Shown: piece after piece, positions 1 through 8,835 of the stretch
Layout of the letters: each line of letters opens with the position of its first letter
Position numbering within the stretch: position 1 is the first letter of the stretch
Assembly (NCBI GenBank): GCA_017620345.1
Contig: JAFZQP010000144.1
Span: 1-37,555, forward strand
Length of the DNA stretch: 37,555 bases
Direction: 5' to 3'
From: Lachnospiraceae bacterium
Lineage (GTDB): Bacteria; Bacillota_A; Clostridia; Lachnospirales; Lachnospiraceae
Made by a program: the position numbers and the translations under genes
The notes under the pieces: model-generated
What the model was told of the DNA's origin: nothing
The model's input: only the letters and a program-made list of their open reading frames with translations
The model's database searches: none

Positions 1-991
1 CATATACGAGATCAACTTTTCTGCCGGCTGTTTTTTCACGTAGTTTAGTGAGCGTATCTTCAAACAGTTGCGGACTCATCCCTTTATATACAAGACCTTT
101 GTAGTCTCTTCTCGGTGTGTTGTCCCAGTCGGGAACCGCGCACGGAAATTCATTTTCTGCGTATGTGCGGGAAGTTATCGCATTCATTATGCGCTTTGCA
201 CTGATGCTGCGCTCCAGTATATATCCCCGGCTTTTGCCGGCAAGCCGGTTCCGGATGCTTCGCACAAAAGTGGTCAGATCATAGATCAGTTTCCCGGTAA
301 ATCCGAAATCATGTTTGAGACTGTATCCGGGTTCGAAAAAATAATACCCGTCTATATGTTCATGTATTTCGTCCGAGCCTGCTGCTGTCCTGCCCGAAAT
401 GATATATATGCCGTCAAATCCTTCAGCCTTTGCCCATTCGTCAAAAGCCTCGGCCATCTCGTTAAAACACGGTATGTCAAATGTCTTGTAGATCTGCCAT
501 ACGGGCTTGTTATCAATCCTGATGTATCTGCTGTCACGAAAGAACGGCAGGAGATATTCAAACAGTTTTCTCCAGTCGGACCGCTGCCCGTATTCCTGTG
601 CGATGAGCACCTGATCGGACAGGCCGTACCACGTCCTGGTCCATGTCTCGTTCGCCCAGCATATATTGTAGTTGATGTCTATCTCGGGATGGTCAAGGAG
701 CGTCCTTAGCGGCTTTTCCATCAGAGTCTTTCCGTTGAAATAATACTGATAGATACTGAATCCGTATACGCCGTATTTTCGTGCAAGCTCTGCCTGGCGC
801 TTCAGTGTGGCAAGTCCGTCCTTATCAAGATCATAATAATCTTCTCCCAAAGGAACTCTTGGCTGGTCATGCCCTTTGTACAGCGGCTTTGCCCTCTTTA
901 CCGCAACCCATTCCGTATAATCCTTGCCCCACCACTCGTCATTTTCCGGAAAAGAGTGGTATTGCGGCAGATACATGCATATTACTTTCAT
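1..991 (-). CDS. WbsX / GH99-like polysaccharide biosynthesis protein (3' end beyond window)
   Basis: Reading the minus strand from the ATG at 991 gives an open frame of 330 codons that runs off the left edge, so the C-terminus is missing. The N-terminus has the hallmarks of the WbsX family (Glyco_tran_WbsX, GH99-like TIM barrel): MKVICMYLPQYHSFPENDEW, then WWGKDYTEW, the KPLYKGHDQPRVPL stretch and NICWANETWTR at about residues 110-120. Family members occur in O-antigen and capsule loci and are thought to act on glycans, but their exact reaction is mostly unproven. The gene follows capG by 17 bp and is probably the last or near-last cistron of the 20-kb polysaccharide unit. The ribosome binding site is weak (TTAGGT). 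The family call is firm; the function (glycan hydrolase, transferase or other) is open. Confidence 0.85.
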   Translation of the reverse strand, partial: MKVICMYLPQYHSFPENDEWWGKDYTEWVAVKRAKPLYKGHDQPRVPLGEDYYDLDKDGLATLKRQAELARKYGVYGFSIYQYYFNGKTLMEKPLRTLLDHPEIDINYNICWANETWTRTWYGLSDQVLIAQEYGQRSDWRKLFEYLLPFFRDSRYIRIDNKPVWQIYKTFDIPCFNEMAEAFDEWAKAEGFDGIYIISGRTAAGSDEIHEHIDGYYFFEPGYSLKHDFGFTGKLIYDLTTFVRSIRNRLAGKSRGYILERSISAKRIMNAITSRTYAENEFPCAVPDWDNTPRRDYKGLVYKGMSPQLFEDTLTKLREKTAGRKVDLVY

Positions 992-1008
992 AAATTACCT
1001 AACGGATA

Positions 1009-2136
1009 CTACTTCATCCAAACAGTCTTGTTGACAATGTGCGTATAACTCTGGATCAGTCTTACGACCTTTGCCGATACGTTTTCATCGATATAGTCGG
1101 ACGGCTCTGCAGTCTTTTCGTTATTCTCAAACATTGATACGGCAAGCTCAACAGCCTGGCATACATCGCTGCTCTTTATCCCGCCGATGACGATCGTGCC
1201 CTTGTCGAGAACTTCCGGTCTCTCCGTTGATGTCCTGATCAGCACTGCCGGAAATCCGAGCATTGCCGATTCTTCGGACAGTGTTCCCGAATCAGACATG
1301 ACGCAGTATGCATTCTGCTGCAGTTTATTATAATCAAGGAACCCGAAGGGCTTCATGCTCTGCACGAGCGGATCGAACTTAAATCCCCTCTTTTCTATGA
1401 ACTTGGCACTTCTCGGATGCGTTGAATATATGACCGGCATTTTATATTTTGCCGCGATCACATTGACCGAGTTCATAAGTTCCATGAAATTGTCTTCTAT
1501 ATCGATGTTTTCTTCCCTGTGTGCCGACAGAAGTATATAACGGCCCTTTTCAAGTCCGAGACGGTCCAGTACATCGCTTTTTTCTATCTCATCCTTATGT
1601 GCCGTAATGACTTCCTTCATCGGAGATCCGGTAACAAATACGGTCTTGCCGTCGATGCCCTCCGACAGGAGATATCTGCGCGAATTCTCGGTGTAAGGCA
1701 GATTTATATCCGATATATGATCAACTATCTTGCGGTTGATCATCTCCGATACGTTCCAGTCCCAGCATCTGTTCCCGGCTTCCATATGAAAGATCGGTAT
1801 CTTCAGCCGCTTGGCGCTTATCGCGGAAAGTGCGGAATTGGTGTCTCCCAGAACAAGAAGCGCATCCGGACGGATCTTTCCAAGCAGCGCATATGATCTT
1901 GCGATTATATTGCCCATAGTCTCGCCAAGATCGGCTCCCACACATTCCAGAAAATGATCCGGCGCACGGAGCGACAGATCCTTGAAGAAAATCTCATTAA
2001 GCGTGTAATCATAATTCTGCCCGGTATGAACAAGAGTGTGATCAAAATATCTGTCACAGCATTTTATGACCTCGGACAGTCTGATTATCTCGGGACGCGT
2101 TCCCACGATCGTACATACTTTCAGTTTATCTGACAT
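1009..2136 (-). CDS. capG: UDP-GlcNAc 2-epimerase family protein, CapG/FnlC type
   Basis: This 375-residue protein is a non-hydrolysing UDP-N-acetylglucosamine 2-epimerase homologue of normal length. It opens with KVCTIVGTRPEIIRLSEVI, has HTGQNYD near residue 40, the SAHREEN motif near 205 and SDSGTLSEES near 282, all typical of the two-domain GT-B-like fold. The ATG is preceded by GAGGTG at good spacing. It begins 2 bp after capF stops and follows capE-capF directly, the same order as Staphylococcus capE-F-G and Pseudomonas wbjB-C-D. In that context the substrate should be the UDP-2-acetamido-2,6-dideoxy-L-talose intermediate, giving UDP-N-acetyl-L-fucosamine, rather than plain UDP-GlcNAc to UDP-ManNAc. 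The family is seen in the sequence; the substrate is inferred from neighbours. Confidence 0.9.
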   Translation of the reverse strand: MSDKLKVCTIVGTRPEIIRLSEVIKCCDRYFDHTLVHTGQNYDYTLNEIFFKDLSLRAPDHFLECVGADLGETMGNIIARSYALLGKIRPDALLVLGDTNSALSAISAKRLKIPIFHMEAGNRCWDWNVSEMINRKIVDHISDINLPYTENSRRYLLSEGIDGKTVFVTGSPMKEVITAHKDEIEKSDVLDRLGLEKGRYILLSAHREENIDIEDNFMELMNSVNVIAAKYKMPVIYSTHPRSAKFIEKRGFKFDPLVQSMKPFGFLDYNKLQQNAYCVMSDSGTLSEESAMLGFPAVLIRTSTERPEVLDKGTIVIGGIKSSDVCQAVELAVSMFENNEKTAEPSDYIDENVSAKVVRLIQSYTHIVNKTVWMK

Positions 2137-2138
2137 CT

Positions 2139-3251
2139 TTACACCTCTTCGCGATATGTATCACCCTTATCGGGGTTGTAGGCTTCGTTGACCCACATGA
2201 CCGTGACCATATCTTCATCGCCTGTATTGGCTATGGTGTGGGTATATCCGCACGGTATATCCACTACCGTAAGATCATCTCCCGACACCCTGTATTCGGT
2301 AACTTCCGTACTTCCTATCTTTCGAAGACGGATCAGTCCCGTCCCTTTCACCACAAGGAACTTCTCATTCTTCGTATTATGCCAGTGTCCGCCCTTTACT
2401 ATTCCCGGGCGCGAAATGTTCACCGATACCTGGCCTCTGTCGTCTGTACGCAAAAACTCCGTAAACGACCCCCGCTCATCCTTATGCATCGTAAGCGGAT
2501 ATGACAGATCATCTTCCGGTATATAGCTAATATACGTACTGTAAAGCTTCTTTTCGAACCCTTCGGAAAAATCGGGAAGCTGCAGTTTCTTCCTTCCGTC
2601 CGCAAACGAATACAGAAGTTCCGGGATACGGCCGAGCTTAACGTCATAGACAGTCGGGACATATCCGAAACCTTCCTTCACATGCTCCCGTCCATACATG
2701 CATTCGATGAGCTCATCCACAACATCATCTATATACACGAGCGTGAGTTTTGTTTCCGGGTCATTTACTTTGATCGGAAGACCTCTTGCGATATTATGGC
2801 AGAATGTGGCAACAGCCGAATTATAATCGGGGCGGCACCACTTGCCGAAGACGTTGGGAAATCTGTATATCACGACACTTGCCCCCGTCTCCTTTGCATA
2901 TCCGAAGACAAGATCTTCTCCGGCCTTCTTGCTGACACCGTACGGGTTATCAAGAGCGGCCTGTATTGATGATGACACTATGATCTTTGCCTTTGTGTTT
3001 CCCGCACTGCGGAGCGCATTAATGAGAGTACCCGTAAAGCCGAAGTTTCCTTCCATATACTCTCCGGCATCCTTCGGTCTGTTAATCCCCGCCAGATGAA
3101 AAACAACATCGCAGTCTTTTACATATTCATCAAGAAGAGCGGGATCCGTTGATATGTCGTACGGATATATTTCGATATCATCCGTATATCTCAGGCGTTG
3201 TATCAGATTTTTTCCCATGAATCCGTCCGATCCCGTTACAAGTACCTTCAA
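2139..3251 (-). CDS. capF: CapF-type bifunctional SDR/cupin reductase-epimerase for UDP-L-FucNAc
   Basis: The first two thirds are a short-chain dehydrogenase (KVLVTGSDGFMGKN at the N-terminus, VSSSIQAA, YGVSKKAGE as the YxxxK site, YRFPNVFG). The last about 115 residues are a cupin with GGHWHNTKNEKF and CGYTHTI as likely metal-binding positions. This two-domain layout is diagnostic of CapF/FnlB/WbjC, which epimerises at C3 and reduces at C4 in UDP-L-FucNAc synthesis. I place the start at the TTG at 3251 (370 aa). It sits 8 nt after a perfect GGAGG and overlaps the capE stop as TTGA, and it gives the usual MKVLVTG N-terminus. A GTG at 3266 would add five residues and overrun the ribosome binding site. 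Confidence 0.93.
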   Translation of the reverse strand: MKVLVTGSDGFMGKNLIQRLRYTDDIEIYPYDISTDPALLDEYVKDCDVVFHLAGINRPKDAGEYMEGNFGFTGTLINALRSAGNTKAKIIVSSSIQAALDNPYGVSKKAGEDLVFGYAKETGASVVIYRFPNVFGKWCRPDYNSAVATFCHNIARGLPIKVNDPETKLTLVYIDDVVDELIECMYGREHVKEGFGYVPTVYDVKLGRIPELLYSFADGRKKLQLPDFSEGFEKKLYSTYISYIPEDDLSYPLTMHKDERGSFTEFLRTDDRGQVSVNISRPGIVKGGHWHNTKNEKFLVVKGTGLIRLRKIGSTEVTEYRVSGDDLTVVDIPCGYTHTIANTGDEDMVTVMWVNEAYNPDKGDTYREEV

Positions 3252-4294
3252 TCGCGGTTCCTCCACTCTTCGAGTTCGTTTCTTATATATTCAAGTGACA
3301 GGAGTTTCTCCTTGACAGCCTCCACATCAAGTATCGTCGTATTGTTGGAATTAAACTCCGTAAGCTTTGCCCTCTCCACGCTTCCTTCTTTGAAATATTT
3401 ATCGTAGTTAAGGTCTCTCTGATCAGCCGGTACCCTGAAGAAATTACCGAGATCGTAGGCTCTTGCACACTCTTCGTTCGTAAGGAGCGTCTCATACATC
3501 TTCTCGCCGTGTCTTATACCTATCACCTTTACTTCGTTATCGGCGTCAAACAGCTCCTTTACGGCCGTGGCAAGTGTCTCTATCGTACATGCCGGAGCCT
3601 TCTGGACCATTATGTCTCCCGCCTGTGCGTTTCCAAACGCAAATATCACGAGTTCAACCGCCTCAGCCAGACTCATTATGAACCTCGTCATCGTAGGCTC
3701 GGTCACCGTAAGAGGAAGTCCCTGCTTGATCTGGTCAATGAAAAGCGGTATTACCGACCCGCGCGAGCACATTACATTACCGTATCTCGTGCCGCATATG
3801 AGTGTCCTTTCCGGATCCACGGTACGTGACTTGGCAACGAACACTTTTTCCATCATCGCCTTACTTGTTCCCATTGCATTTACGGGATATGCGGCCTTAT
3901 CGGTCGACAGGCAGATCACCTTGGAAACACCTGCCTCTATGGCGCATGTGAGCACGTTGTCGGTTCCGATAACATTTGTCCTGACCGCTTCCATCGGGAA
4001 GAACTCACAGCTCGGTACCTGTTTGAGCGCTGCCGCATGGAATATGTAATCAACTCCGTGCATCGCATCCCTGACGCTCTGGATATTGCGCACATCACCG
4101 ATGTAATACTTGATCTTCGGATCATTGTAGTGATGTCTCATATCATCCTGCTTCTTCTCGTCACGCGAGAAGATCCTGATCTCTTTGATATCGGTCGATA
4201 AGAATCTTTCAAGTACCGCATTTCCGAACGATCCCGTACCCCCCGTGATCAGCAGTGTTCTGTTGCTAAAGATATTCTCATTCTTCTCAGTCAT
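3248..4294 (-). CDS. capE: CapE-type UDP-GlcNAc 4,6-dehydratase / 5-epimerase
   Basis: This 348-residue soluble SDR protein carries the NAD-binding GGTGSFG near residue 18, the FSRDEKKQDDMR signature of the CapE/FnlA/WbjB family near 43, HAAALKQVPSCEFFP, and a catalytic STDKAAYPVNAMGTSK site near 125-140 in which Met replaces the usual Tyr (SMK triad). CapE removes water from UDP-GlcNAc and inverts C5, the first step toward UDP-L-FucNAc. I chose the ATG at 4294 because GGGAG stands 7-8 nt upstream and the family (about 342 aa) starts there; an ATG at 4327 would add 11 non-conserved residues. It overlaps the end of the membrane-bound dehydratase by 8 bp and the capF start by 4 bp. Confidence 0.94.
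   Translation of the reverse strand: MTEKNENIFSNRTLLITGGTGSFGNAVLERFLSTDIKEIRIFSRDEKKQDDMRHHYNDPKIKYYIGDVRNIQSVRDAMHGVDYIFHAAALKQVPSCEFFPMEAVRTNVIGTDNVLTCAIEAGVSKVICLSTDKAAYPVNAMGTSKAMMEKVFVAKSRTVDPERTLICGTRYGNVMCSRGSVIPLFIDQIKQGLPLTVTEPTMTRFIMSLAEAVELVIFAFGNAQAGDIMVQKAPACTIETLATAVKELFDADNEVKVIGIRHGEKMYETLLTNEECARAYDLGNFFRVPADQRDLNYDKYFKEGSVERAKLTEFNSNNTTILDVEAVKEKLLSLEYIRNELEEWRNRD
3260..3264 (-). promoter_or_regulatory. Ribosome binding site fixing the TTG start of capF
   Basis: GGAGG on the minus strand lies inside the last codons of capE, 8 nt before the TTG at 3251. It is the reason for preferring the TTG over the upstream GTG. The TTGA overlap with the capE stop suggests coupled translation. 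Confidence 0.7.
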
Positions 4295-6212
4295 TTGTAG
4301 GCTCCCATTTGTGAGGTTTATTATCAAACGTTCTGTCTATAGGAAGTGTCCCGTCCGGATTTCTCATCTGGTATGTGGGCACCATCTTCTTGACCCATTT
4401 ACGTATCGTCTCATCATCCGTCTCATCTTTGGACAGTTCGTTGACGATCTCAAGTTCCTTGTAGAATTCGTCTTCATCAAACTCTATCGGCTTACCGATA
4501 TGGATCCTGCTGTTGGCCGTATCCTGAAGGCCTTCTTCTTCCATCAGCATCTCTTCGTACAGCTTTTCACCGGGTCGCAGACCCGTGAACTGTATCTGTA
4601 TGTCCTCTCCGGGAACATAGCCCGACAAACGGATAAGGTTGATCGCAAGATCAAGTATCCTTACCGGCTCACCCATTTCAAGCACGAATATCTCGCCGCC
4701 CTTTGCATATGCTCCTGCCTGGAGTACGAGCGACACTGCTTCGGGTATCGTCATGAAATACCTGATGATGTTCGGGTGTGTCACGGTAACGGGTCCGCCT
4801 GCCTCGATCTGCTTCTTGAACAGAGGGATGACCGAACCGTTGCTCCCGAGTACGTTTCCGAACCTTACAGCCACGAACTCCGTATCGCTCTTGTGGTTGT
4901 AAGACTGTATTATCATCTCGCATATTCGCTTGCTGGCACCCATGATATTTGTAGGATTGACCGCTTTGTCGGTCGATATCATGACAAAACGCCTGGTCCC
5001 GTACCTGCTGGCAGCCTCAGCGAGCTTCCATGTTCCCATGACGTTATTCTTGATCGCTTCGTTAGGTGAATCCTCCATGAGCGGAACATGCTTATGGGCA
5101 GCCGCATGATACACGATATCGGGGCGATATTTTTCAAATATTGAATTTACCCTGTTCGTGTTACGGACACTTCCGATCAGCACCTTAAGGTCAAGCTCGG
5201 GATAGGTCCGTATAAGCTCCTGCTGGATCGCATACGCACTGTTTTCGTATATATCAAATATGATGAGCCTTGCCGGTTTATGTGTTGCTATCTGGCGGCA
5301 CAGCTCGCTTCCTATCGATCCGCCGCCCCCGGTAACCAATATCACCTTGCCCTGTACATAGCCCATTATCGAATCAAGATCTATCCTGACCTGGTCGCGC
5401 CCGAGAAGGTCGGCTATATCGACCTTACGAAGCTGACTGACATTGACCTCGCCGTTAACAAGCTGGTACATTCCGGGCAGAGTCTTCAGCTCACATTTTG
5501 TCTGTTTACAGATTTCAAGAATATCTCTTATCGTCGACTTCGGTGCGGTCGGCATCGCTATGATGATCTCATCGATATCGTATTTGACGGCATTTTCTAT
5601 AATATCTTCCCTGCCGCCCACGACTTTCACACCGTGTATGTAGTTTCCTATCTTCGATCTGTCATCGTCTATGACACACAGTGCATTCTTCTCTATATAG
5701 CTTGAGGAGCGCATCTCGCGGATAAGTGTATTTCCGGCGTCTCCCGCGCCGATTATCATAACGTTGACGCTCTTCGCGCTGCTGACACGCTTTTCTATGA
5801 ACGTCCTGAACACCCTGTAAAAGAACCTCGTTATCGCCACAAATGCAAGCAGGAATCCTCCAAAGAAAACATAACAGCTTCTCGGATATATCCAGTGAAG
5901 GATGAGATTAACTATGATCATCTGCAAAAGGGCAGAACAAAGACACGCACCGACTATACTGAACATTTCCGGTGCGCCCGCATATTCCCACAGGCTCTGG
6001 TACAGATGGAACAGCCAGAACAGGATGAGTGTTATGATTATGGAATAGGGAAGAAATCCGACAGCCGTATCTATGTATATCCTGTCAGGGATCTCGGCTA
6101 TCGAAAAATCAAATCTCGCAATGAGTGCAAGAAACGTTGCAACAACAACGGAAAGCGTGTCGCAAAGCATCAGCCCTATTCTTCTGATCACCAATTGTCT
6201 GCTCTTAATCAT
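4287..6212 (-). CDS. capD: Membrane-bound nucleotide-sugar 4,6-dehydratase, CapD/WbpM/PglF type
   Basis: The 641-residue protein has the full CapD/WbpM layout: about four N-terminal membrane helices (residues 10-130), a first Rossmann domain with GAGDAG at 155-160, and a C-terminal SDR domain with VTGGGGSIGSE at 293-303. The active site reads STDKAVNPTNIMGASK, with Met424 in place of Tyr and Lys428. Members convert UDP-GlcNAc to UDP-2-acetamido-2,6-dideoxy-4-hexulose, the precursor of D-FucNAc, QuiNAc or bacillosamine. A reductase of the CapN type is needed to make UDP-D-FucNAc, and one is encoded at 35641-36582. The ribosome binding site is poor. It overlaps capE by 8 bp, and the order capD-E-F-G equals that of the staphylococcal type 5/8 capsule locus. 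Confidence 0.93.
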   Translation of the reverse strand: MIKSRQLVIRRIGLMLCDTLSVVVATFLALIARFDFSIAEIPDRIYIDTAVGFLPYSIIITLILFWLFHLYQSLWEYAGAPEMFSIVGACLCSALLQMIIVNLILHWIYPRSCYVFFGGFLLAFVAITRFFYRVFRTFIEKRVSSAKSVNVMIIGAGDAGNTLIREMRSSSYIEKNALCVIDDDRSKIGNYIHGVKVVGGREDIIENAVKYDIDEIIIAMPTAPKSTIRDILEICKQTKCELKTLPGMYQLVNGEVNVSQLRKVDIADLLGRDQVRIDLDSIMGYVQGKVILVTGGGGSIGSELCRQIATHKPARLIIFDIYENSAYAIQQELIRTYPELDLKVLIGSVRNTNRVNSIFEKYRPDIVYHAAAHKHVPLMEDSPNEAIKNNVMGTWKLAEAASRYGTRRFVMISTDKAVNPTNIMGASKRICEMIIQSYNHKSDTEFVAVRFGNVLGSNGSVIPLFKKQIEAGGPVTVTHPNIIRYFMTIPEAVSLVLQAGAYAKGGEIFVLEMGEPVRILDLAINLIRLSGYVPGEDIQIQFTGLRPGEKLYEEMLMEEEGLQDTANSRIHIGKPIEFDEDEFYKELEIVNELSKDETDDETIRKWVKKMVPTYQMRNPDGTLPIDRTFDNKPHKWEPTND

Positions 6213-6250
6213 TATCGAAACCGTGCCAATTTATTCAAAAGAATATTATA

Positions 6251-7402
6251 TCAAACAGACCTTGCTATTGCAATTAACGCAAGGGTTGCCGTAAGGAAAG
6301 GCGGCACTATGAAAAAGTTCTCCATGAACGATGCCGCAAGTATGGCAAAAACGCCTGCTGTCGCCGACCTCGCCACGATGTTTCCGGTAAGAGTGCGAAG
6401 CGCAAGAAGCCTTTGTACAAGCATGGCACATATGCATATGAACACGATCAGTCCGTGGACTATCAGTATATCAAGAAGTCCGTTATGCACCTCAAACATT
6501 CCGCCCATCCATTCAACACTGAGCTTATACGAACTTCCGATCCCCGTAAGAGGTCTTGCCAGGAATGCGGACCACAGTTCAGACCATATGGCATCTCTTC
6601 CCGAGATTATGTCCTTGTAGAATATTCTTACATCAAACACATCCGCATACCGTCCGAGCCACACATACACAACCGATATTATCACAGCTCCGAGCGTGAC
6701 TCCCAGCGTAATGACCGTATAGAAAATCCTGTTCTTCCACACCTTTGCCGGAACGAGCATCAGCACCGTAAATACGACAAAGCCGAGGAGCGCACACCTT
6801 GCCCTGTACCAGGCTATGATGTTGTATGCCCACACAAAACAGAACGGTATGAAAACGACAAGGAACCGGTATCCCGGATTCGAAGCAGCCTTGAGTCTTT
6901 GATGACATGTCAGGAGAAGCGTTACCGCAAACACAAACCCCGTGATAAGGACAAGTCCGCCGTAATTAGTGTTGTAGCCTTTGAAATACCCCTTTACGTC
7001 AAATGTCCAATAGAAAAAATAGAACCCCGTATACAGGAGCATAAACCATACAAGTATCTTTGAGAACCTGATCTTATCGGCCAGATAAACAACAAGTGCA
7101 ACATCCACCGCAGTAAACCATGCTCCCTTTCCGGAACCGGTGAGCACTATGTTTATAAGCGCTACGGCTGCCACTGTCGCAACAACGATCAAAGCCTTAT
7201 CCCTAAACAGCGCAGCCGGTGTATCCGCATACGCAAATACCGCGATCACAAGAAAAACAAAGAGGAACACGGTCCCGTACGGAACAAAAGTCTCATACCA
7301 TGTATATTCATTCCACAGAAGGATCGTATGTAAAACAAAAGACATGGCGATCGCGATGTTGGCTATCTTTATTCTGTTTTCCCTGTCAAATAGTTTTGCC
7401 AT
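6251..7402 (-). CDS. Wzy-like polysaccharide polymerase / O-antigen ligase family protein (copy 1)
   Basis: This 383-residue polytopic protein has roughly ten to twelve hydrophobic segments and a large external loop. Near residues 260-320 it reads SGRDAIWSELWSAFLARPLT, then GIGSSY and FEVHNGLLDILIVHGLIVF; the GR..IW...W and HN....L...G pattern is typical of the Wzy_C (O-antigen ligase/polymerase) family. The whole protein is clearly similar to the one at 8836-10053, so the two are paralogues. It would act on lipid-linked repeat units at the outer face of the membrane. It overlaps the end of the flippase gene by 17 bp. Polymerase versus ligase cannot be told from sequence alone. Confidence 0.8.
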   Translation of the reverse strand: MAKLFDRENRIKIANIAIAMSFVLHTILLWNEYTWYETFVPYGTVFLFVFLVIAVFAYADTPAALFRDKALIVVATVAAVALINIVLTGSGKGAWFTAVDVALVVYLADKIRFSKILVWFMLLYTGFYFFYWTFDVKGYFKGYNTNYGGLVLITGFVFAVTLLLTCHQRLKAASNPGYRFLVVFIPFCFVWAYNIIAWYRARCALLGFVVFTVLMLVPAKVWKNRIFYTVITLGVTLGAVIISVVYVWLGRYADVFDVRIFYKDIISGRDAIWSELWSAFLARPLTGIGSSYKLSVEWMGGMFEVHNGLLDILIVHGLIVFICICAMLVQRLLALRTLTGNIVARSATAGVFAILAASFMENFFIVPPFLTATLALIAIARSV

Positions 7403-8834
7403 TGAACCTGCTCTTTACCATCTGCCATAGCTTCCCGACGATAACCGTAAGATCTTTATGATACAACAGTACGATCACAGCCGACAGCACCGAACATATC
7501 ACATATCTTCCGTTTATCCGTCCTATCATAGCTATCGATGACGCTACAAGTATGAGATATGCCAGAGCGTCAACAAGTATGTTGTTATCGATATACACAT
7601 ATCTTCTGACAAAGATATATGCGATGATGCACATTATCGCATAGCTTATCGCCGTTGCCACAGCTGCTCCCATCGCCCCGAAATACGGGATGAGTACAAG
7701 GTTTAACGCAACATTTATAACGGCTCCGACAGACGTGGCGATCCCCATGGATCTTGAATCCTTATATGCCAGACATATCGAACCGAGGAACCCCGTCAGT
7801 GCACCGAATATAACGGATATAAGAAGCGGCGGCACATAGATCCACGCCTCGTAAAACTCTTTCCTGAACATGAATGTTGCGATCGGATTGACCAGCAATA
7901 TCAGTACCGCGCAGCCTATGACCATAAAGCTGTTATAAGTCCTGTACATCGTTGTAAAGAACTCGGCGCTTTTTTCATCCTTGTAGCTCTTCGTTGCCGA
8001 CATCTGCCAGGCCTGCGCAAATATACGCTGGAACACCATAAGAATGGCCGGTATCTTATATGCAACCCCGTAGACACCGTTAACGGCCACGCCGCATATA
8101 TATGCGACCAGATATCTGTCCGCCGCATTATTGATCCAGCTGCCTGTCGAATATGCGATGAGCGGAGTACCATAAAGGAGCATCTGACTCTTAAGCTCCT
8201 CATCTTCGTTGACATCCCGGATGATCCCGACAGACTTTGCGATAAAGAACATCACGACAGACGCCAGTGCATATGCAATTATCTGCGAATAGATATATCC
8301 GTTAAGGCCTATCCGGATAACGAGCAGAAAGACAATGTTCGAGATGACTATCACCGCGGTTGAACAGACGCTCCCGATGACCACTATCGGCACGGCCTCG
8401 CACCCCTGGAAATACAGTATCAGAAACTCAAACAGCGAATTGGCCGCAAACAGAAGCGCAAACAGCAGAACGTACAGTCTGTACTGCGGGTCGATCACGG
8501 CAAACACGGCAATACACAGACCGACCGTTATCGCATCGGCCCTTATGACATATGTAAGTCCTATCCGAAGTATGCTCCCTCGCCTGTCGGCATGTTCTAT
8601 CCCGAACCGAAGCGCTGCTTCGCCCATATTGAGAGTCAGTGCGGGCACGAGCAGCAGGAGCGTGACCTGCATCATATCCGCTATTCCGTACTCAAAGGTA
8701 GACAGTACACCCGTATACAGCGGAACAAGCAGGAACACAAGTATCTTGGACACAAAATTACTCACCGAGAACAATGCGATGTTACCGGCGAGATACTGAT
8801 ATTTTCCTTTTTTCTTAACCTCTTTTGAAGCCAT
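7386..8834 (-). CDS. wzx: Wzx-type oligosaccharide flippase (MOP superfamily)
   Basis: This protein has about 482 residues with 12-14 hydrophobic segments and no large soluble domain. The N-terminal ALFSVSNFVSKILVFLLVPL and YGIADM are typical of polysaccharide flippases (Polysacc_synt/RfbX family). It should move undecaprenyl-diphosphate-linked repeat units from the cytoplasmic to the outer face. I take the ATG at 8834, one base after the stop of the preceding gene, because AGAGGA lies just upstream; starts at 8852 or 8858 would add a few charged residues. It lies between the two Wzy-like genes, as expected for a Wzx/Wzy-dependent pathway. Confidence 0.88.
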   Translation of the reverse strand: MASKEVKKKGKYQYLAGNIALFSVSNFVSKILVFLLVPLYTGVLSTFEYGIADMMQVTLLLLVPALTLNMGEAALRFGIEHADRRGSILRIGLTYVIRADAITVGLCIAVFAVIDPQYRLYVLLFALLFAANSLFEFLILYFQGCEAVPIVVIGSVCSTAVIVISNIVFLLVIRIGLNGYIYSQIIAYALASVVMFFIAKSVGIIRDVNEDEELKSQMLLYGTPLIAYSTGSWINNAADRYLVAYICGVAVNGVYGVAYKIPAILMVFQRIFAQAWQMSATKSYKDEKSAEFFTTMYRTYNSFMVIGCAVLILLVNPIATFMFRKEFYEAWIYVPPLLISVIFGALTGFLGSICLAYKDSRSMGIATSVGAVINVALNLVLIPYFGAMGAAVATAISYAIMCIIAYIFVRRYVYIDNNILVDALAYLILVASSIAMIGRINGRYVICSVLSAVIVLLYHKDLTVIVGKLWQMVKSRFNGKTI

Positions 8835-8835
8835 T

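Noticed and set aside
68..709. Plus-strand open frame of 213 codons
   Set aside because: It lies antisense to the WbsX gene, whose minus-strand translation shows clear family motifs; the plus-strand protein has no recognisable features and a TTG start.
4185..5069. Plus-strand open frame of 294 codons
   Set aside because: Antisense to capD/capE, which are well supported; composition is that of a complementary-frame shadow.
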